Assembly: GCA_048268485.1 (NCBI GenBank)
Contig: JBLWVL010000008.1
Location: forward strand, 56,736-120,735
DNA: 64,000 bases
Source: Oceanospirillum sp048268485
Lineage (GTDB): Bacteria; Pseudomonadota; Gammaproteobacteria; Pseudomonadales; Halomonadaceae
Reading direction: 5' to 3'
This document shows, piece by piece, positions 61,628 through 64,000 of this stretch (position 1 is the first letter of the stretch; every line of letters starts with the position of its first letter). The position numbers were made by a program, and so were the translations under genes. The notes under the pieces were generated by a model, which worked only from the letters and a program-made list of their open reading frames with translations, was not told the origin of the DNA and made no database searches.

Positions 61628-61655
61628 TTTTGTCTGGGACTCACTTCTGTATAAT
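61628..61655 (+). promoter_or_regulatory. Candidate yhhQ promoter
   Basis: TATAAT at 61650-61655 is a consensus -10 box, with TTTTGT 16 bp upstream as a weak -35. It would start a leader of about 180 nt that contains the preQ1-I-like aptamer. Confidence 0.5.
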
Positions 61656-61800
61656 CCCCGGCCGTCATACCGGAAGGCTGAGGTAAAGCGGGTAAGGCTT
61701 TATCGCGTACTTGTTGTTTATCAACAGCCCCGTGGTGCACCTGCTGTCCACAAAAGATATCAACAGCGGGTATCCCTGCTTTTCGGTTGTAAACGTTCAC

Positions 61801-61831
61801 TTGGGTTCCCTCACCCCAATCAATAAAAAGG
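61801..61831 (+). promoter_or_regulatory. Probable preQ1-I riboswitch overlapping the yhhQ ribosome site
   Basis: Stem P1 is TTGGG (61801-61805) with CCCAA (61815-61819). The loop TTCCCTCAC ends in the cytosine (61814) at the position that recognises preQ1 in the class I aptamer. The tail TCAATAAAAAGG is A-rich and its terminal GG can pair with loop cytosines to form the pseudoknot. The same GG is the yhhQ ribosome site, 8 bases before the ATG. Layout and bases match class I aptamers such as the Thermoanaerobacter example, and the downstream gene transports queuosine precursors. Confidence 0.75.
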
Positions 61832-61839
61832 TAACACTT

Positions 61840-62508
61840 ATGAGTGCATTCTCGCCTGCCCAACAGCGCAAAGCGCTAACCTGGTTGGTGGCCTTCCACC
61901 TGCTGGTTATTATTTCCAGTAACTATCTGGTTCAAATACCCTTTACTCTATTTGGTTTCCATACCACCTGGGGTGCGTTCAGTTTTCCGTTTATCTTCCT
62001 GGCCACCGATCTGACCGTTCGGATTTTTGGTGCACCGATGGCGCGTAAGATCATCTTTAAAGTGATGCTGCCGGCACTATTGGCTTCTTATGTCTTGTCA
62101 GTACTCTTCTTTGAAGGAGCGTTTCAGGGCTTTGCTCAGCTGAGCGAGTTCAACCTTTTTGTCGCCCGAATCGCCATCGCAAGCTTTATGGCGTATGTGT
62201 TGGGACAGATTCTGGATGTCCAGGTTTTTAACCGCCTGCGCCGGGCAGGGCCATGGTGGGTCGCACCTACTTTGTCTACTATTCTGGGAAATGCTTTGGA
62301 TACACTGGCTTTCTTCTCCATTGCTTTTTATAAAAGCCCGGATGCCTTTATGGCGGCTAACTGGGTTGAGATCGCTACTCTGGATTATCTGTTTAAAATT
62401 GTTATCTCCCTTGTGCTGTTTATTCCTCTTTACGGCGTATTGCTCAATACCCTGAGTCATAAGCTGACTCAGGTTAGTGATGAGCTGAAAACACAGCAGG
62501 CGCTTTAA
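61840..62508 (+). CDS. yhhQ: Queuosine precursor transporter YhhQ
   Basis: A 222-residue inner-membrane protein of the QPTR/YhhQ family with six helices; YhhQ imports 7-cyano- and 7-aminomethyl-7-deazaguanine (preQ0, preQ1) for tRNA queuosine. Signatures are SNYLVQIPFTLFGFHTTWGAFSFPFIFLATDLTVRIFG and ILGNALDTLAFFSIAFY. The start at 61840 matches homologues; a longer frame from 61711 would include the riboswitch. Expression is likely blocked at translation when preQ1 is abundant. A terminator follows. Confidence 0.94.
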   Translation: MSAFSPAQQRKALTWLVAFHLLVIISSNYLVQIPFTLFGFHTTWGAFSFPFIFLATDLTVRIFGAPMARKIIFKVMLPALLASYVLSVLFFEGAFQGFAQLSEFNLFVARIAIASFMAYVLGQILDVQVFNRLRRAGPWWVAPTLSTILGNALDTLAFFSIAFYKSPDAFMAANWVEIATLDYLFKIVISLVLFIPLYGVLLNTLSHKLTQVSDELKTQQAL

Positions 62509-62545
62509 TCGTCGATTGCTACAGAGAAAGAACTGAGGGGTTCCG

Positions 62546-62579
62546 AAAGCGGCTTAACACAGGTTAAGCCGCTTTTTTT
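62546..62579 (+). terminator. Intrinsic terminator of yhhQ
   Basis: AAAGCGGCTTAAC and GTTAAGCCGCTTT form a perfect 13-bp stem around ACAG, followed by a T-run. Confidence 0.95.
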
Positions 62580-62706
62580 GTGGTTGGGGAATGGTGGCTG
62601 AATGCCATGAAAGTGATGGGGCAGAGGGAAGAGGGGATAAATTAATTATTTAGTCTCGAATGACTCATTTACACCTTGTGTTAAGGTTCTTGTACAGGGA
62701 AATGAC

Positions 62707-62745
62707 TTGAATTGAAGCGTGCAACTAAATTATAGTTGCATGCGC
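62707..62745 (+). promoter_or_regulatory. hicAB promoter with overlapping palindromic operator
   Basis: TTGAAT (62707-62712) and TATAGT (62731-62736) are 18 bp apart. The inverted repeat TGCAACTA-AATTA-TAGTTGCA (62720-62740), which extends with one mismatch toward GCG on both sides, covers the -10 box. It is the expected position for autorepression by the HicA-HicB complex. Confidence 0.7.
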
Positions 62746-62767
62746 TTTGATGAAGAGCTAAAACGAT

Positions 62768-63040
62768 ATGGGTAAGCAAGACAAACTTGAAGCCAAGCTT
62801 CTAAGTAAGCCAAAAGACTTTACATGGAAAGAGTTATGCTCCCTTTTGGCGGCGAGAGGCTTCGAGGAATTTTCCGGAAAAGGCTCCCGGCGAAAGTTCG
62901 TTCACCAAAAGACAAAATTGTTGATCAATCTGCATGAACCACATCCGCAGCCGATCCTTAAAGCGTATATGGTTAAGCAAGTGGTTGAGAAACTTAAAGA
63001 GCTGGAAATGCTCGAGCAACAGGGTGACTCAAATGAGTAA
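62768..63040 (+). CDS. hicA: HicA-family mRNA interferase toxin
   Basis: A 90-residue HicA. The dsRNA-binding-like fold is visible as TWKELCSLLAARGFEEFSGKGSRRKFVHQ followed by LLINLHEPHPQPILKAYMVKQVVEKL. The catalytic histidine of many HicA proteins (GSHxxF) is Arg here (GSRRKF), as in the subgroup with this motif, so activity needs the His at HEPHP or the Arg; this is an open point. It overlaps the hicB start by 8 bases, ensuring coupled production of toxin and antitoxin. Confidence 0.88.
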   Translation: MGKQDKLEAKLLSKPKDFTWKELCSLLAARGFEEFSGKGSRRKFVHQKTKLLINLHEPHPQPILKAYMVKQVVEKLKELEMLEQQGDSNE

Positions 63041-63494
63041 ATTGATGAAGCATAAGGGCTTTTATGGTTCGTATGAATTTGATTTCGAGGATGAAGTTCT
63101 CCACGGAAAAATTGAATGCATTAACGACCTGGTGACTTATGAAGCTTCAGATGTTGCGGGGTTAAAGGCTGCTTTTGAAGAAGCGGTAGAAGATTACCTT
63201 GAAACATGCGAAATGCTGGGTAAAAAACCGGATAAGCCAATGAATGGCTCTTTTAATGTCCGTATCGGTGAAGAGCTTCATAAAAAAGCTTATTTAAAAT
63301 CTCTGGAAGAAAACTGCTCAATAAATGATATTGTTAAAAGATCTGTTAACTATTATTTGAATGACTCAAAAATGATTATTAATAATCATAGCTATCATTA
63401 TACTAACGAACCTGTGAAGAAAACTGAGCACAAGTATGAAATGGATTTTTCATTTAAGAATAAAGAATCTGATTATAAAATGAAGGCTCACTGA
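63033..63494 (+). CDS. hicB: HicB antitoxin with C-terminal extension
   Basis: A 153-residue antitoxin. Residues 8-65 form the HicB partial RNase-H-like fold (GFYGSYEFDFEDEVLHGKI, YEASDVAGLKAAFEEAVEDYLETC). Residues 72-110 (GSFNVRIGEELHKKAYLKSLEENCSINDIVKRSVNYYL) are a ribbon-helix-helix DNA-binding domain. A further 43 residues with aromatic clusters (HSYHYTNEP, HKYEMDFSF) follow, absent from ordinary HicB. In chaperone-controlled systems such tails are chaperone-addiction segments. The ATG at 63033 lies within hicA; an ORF opening at 62934 is a frame artefact. Confidence 0.88.
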   Translation: MSKLMKHKGFYGSYEFDFEDEVLHGKIECINDLVTYEASDVAGLKAAFEEAVEDYLETCEMLGKKPDKPMNGSFNVRIGEELHKKAYLKSLEENCSINDIVKRSVNYYLNDSKMIINNHSYHYTNEPVKKTEHKYEMDFSFKNKESDYKMKAH

Positions 63495-63495
63495 A

Positions 63496-63903
63496 ATGCT
63501 GGATAAGATCAAATTTGCTGGTTTTGATATAATGGGGTCCCAGTTTGAACTCAATGGCAAGCCAAAAGGTAAAGGCTACTACACCATAAATGTAGAAGTG
63601 AGTGACATTTTTTTAGTGGATGAAGAACTTGATGCCTACTGCATTGATGTTTTAGCAGCGCTCACGGGGCATGAAGAAGGCTCTGATGAGCCGGGATTTA
63701 CTGCTGAAGCAAAGCTTGCGGTTAATTTTACTGTGCAGGATAAGGAACTGAATATATCGGATGGATTTTATCGCGATAATGCCTGGTTCTTTGATTCCTA
63801 TATAGCGATAGTGGTAAAACAAAGCCTTGAGAACCTTCTGCATTTTACGCCGCTGAATGGCATTGTGCTCCCCACCTATCCGAGTAATGTGAAGCACGTT
63901 TGA
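63496..63903 (+). CDS. SecB-like chaperone of a toxin-antitoxin-chaperone system
   Basis: A 135-residue protein starting one base after hicB. The pattern fits SecB-like proteins: an N-terminal strand with FDIMGSQFELNG, YYTINVEVSDIFLVDEEL, a long strand block ending FTAEAKLAVNFTVQD, then WFFDSYIAIVVKQSLENLLHFTPLNGIVLPTYPSN, which resembles the C-terminal helix and PPxNF-like end of SecB. Similarity is weak by eye, but size, position directly behind an extended HicB, and this end motif all agree. It should bind the HicB tail and protect the antitoxin. Confidence 0.68.
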   Translation: MLDKIKFAGFDIMGSQFELNGKPKGKGYYTINVEVSDIFLVDEELDAYCIDVLAALTGHEEGSDEPGFTAEAKLAVNFTVQDKELNISDGFYRDNAWFFDSYIAIVVKQSLENLLHFTPLNGIVLPTYPSNVKHV

Positions 63904-63933
63904 TTATAGATCAGCAGTAAGTCGGGGTTTGAT

Positions 63934-64000
63934 ATGACATTCTCAACTTCAAGAATATCGGGAATGCTTAATTTGGTGACTTTCTTAGAGGGTGTTCATA
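63934..64000 (+). CDS. Start of an unidentified ORF cut by the window edge
   Basis: ATG at 63934 follows GGGG at reasonable spacing and is open for 22 codons to the end (MTFSTSRISGMLNLVTFLEG). Too short to identify. It may be the next gene of the same accessory region. Confidence 0.3.
   Translation, partial: MTFSTSRISGMLNLVTFLEGVH

Overview
The window looks like a chromosomal segment of a free-living, probably marine gammaproteobacterium. FadH, YaiI, SlyD, PepN, NadK, YhhQ, DUF1315 and DUF2797 are all gammaproteobacterial-type. The mix of siderophore uptake, phosphonate use, aerotaxis and c-di-GMP signalling suggests an Oceanospirillaceae-like host; this placement is inferred from gene content only, and no 16S or tRNA gene was seen. 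There are no insertion sequences, integrases or CRISPR arrays.

Layout. 1-9.3 kb: a truncated AraC-type regulator, 2,4-dienoyl-CoA reductase fadH, yaiI, a PLP-dependent deaminase, a DyP peroxidase with an unusual charged tail, and a cobalamin nucleotide-loop operon (cobT, cobS, a cobC-like phosphatase) followed by a class II aldolase. 9.4-11 kb: a metal efflux permease with a ZntR-like MerR regulator and a textbook 20-bp-spacer MerR promoter. 11-26 kb: mostly housekeeping and signalling genes (a porin-like protein, LysE exporter, nadK, metallophosphoesterase, rhomboid protease, GGDEF-EAL protein, pepN, slyD, an Aer-like receptor). A roughly 200-nt candidate structured RNA precedes the rhomboid gene.

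26-43.1 kb is one large phosphonate block. A GntR/UTRA regulator is followed by a 2-aminoethylphosphonate ABC importer, phnW and phnX (hydrolytic route), a DMT transporter and a LysR regulator. Divergent from the LysR gene is a C-P lyase operon phnGHIJKLMNP. Three palindromic TGGT-N4-RCCA-type operators mark the importer and phnW promoters but not phnG, so the two routes appear separately controlled.

43.2-56.2 kb is an iron module: a TonB-dependent receptor, a two-component system under a perfect Fur-box palindrome, and a second Fur box before a nine-gene operon. That operon (PepSY membrane protein, DUF2271, DUF4198, two small envelope proteins, ZnuA/C/B-like ABC transporter, second degenerate binding protein) has the content and order of the Pseudomonas fpvGHJK-fpvCDEF system for ferrisiderophore reduction and periplasmic iron release. 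The transporter is therefore more likely for siderophore-derived iron than for zinc.

56.3-64 kb: a polytopic membrane protein, a YceI protein, a LysR regulator, DUF3185, an ABC exporter, and the queuosine-precursor transporter yhhQ preceded by a likely preQ1-I riboswitch overlapping its ribosome binding site. The right edge carries a three-gene hicA-hicB-secB-like unit with an extended HicB tail, which fits a chaperone-dependent (TAC) toxin-antitoxin system.
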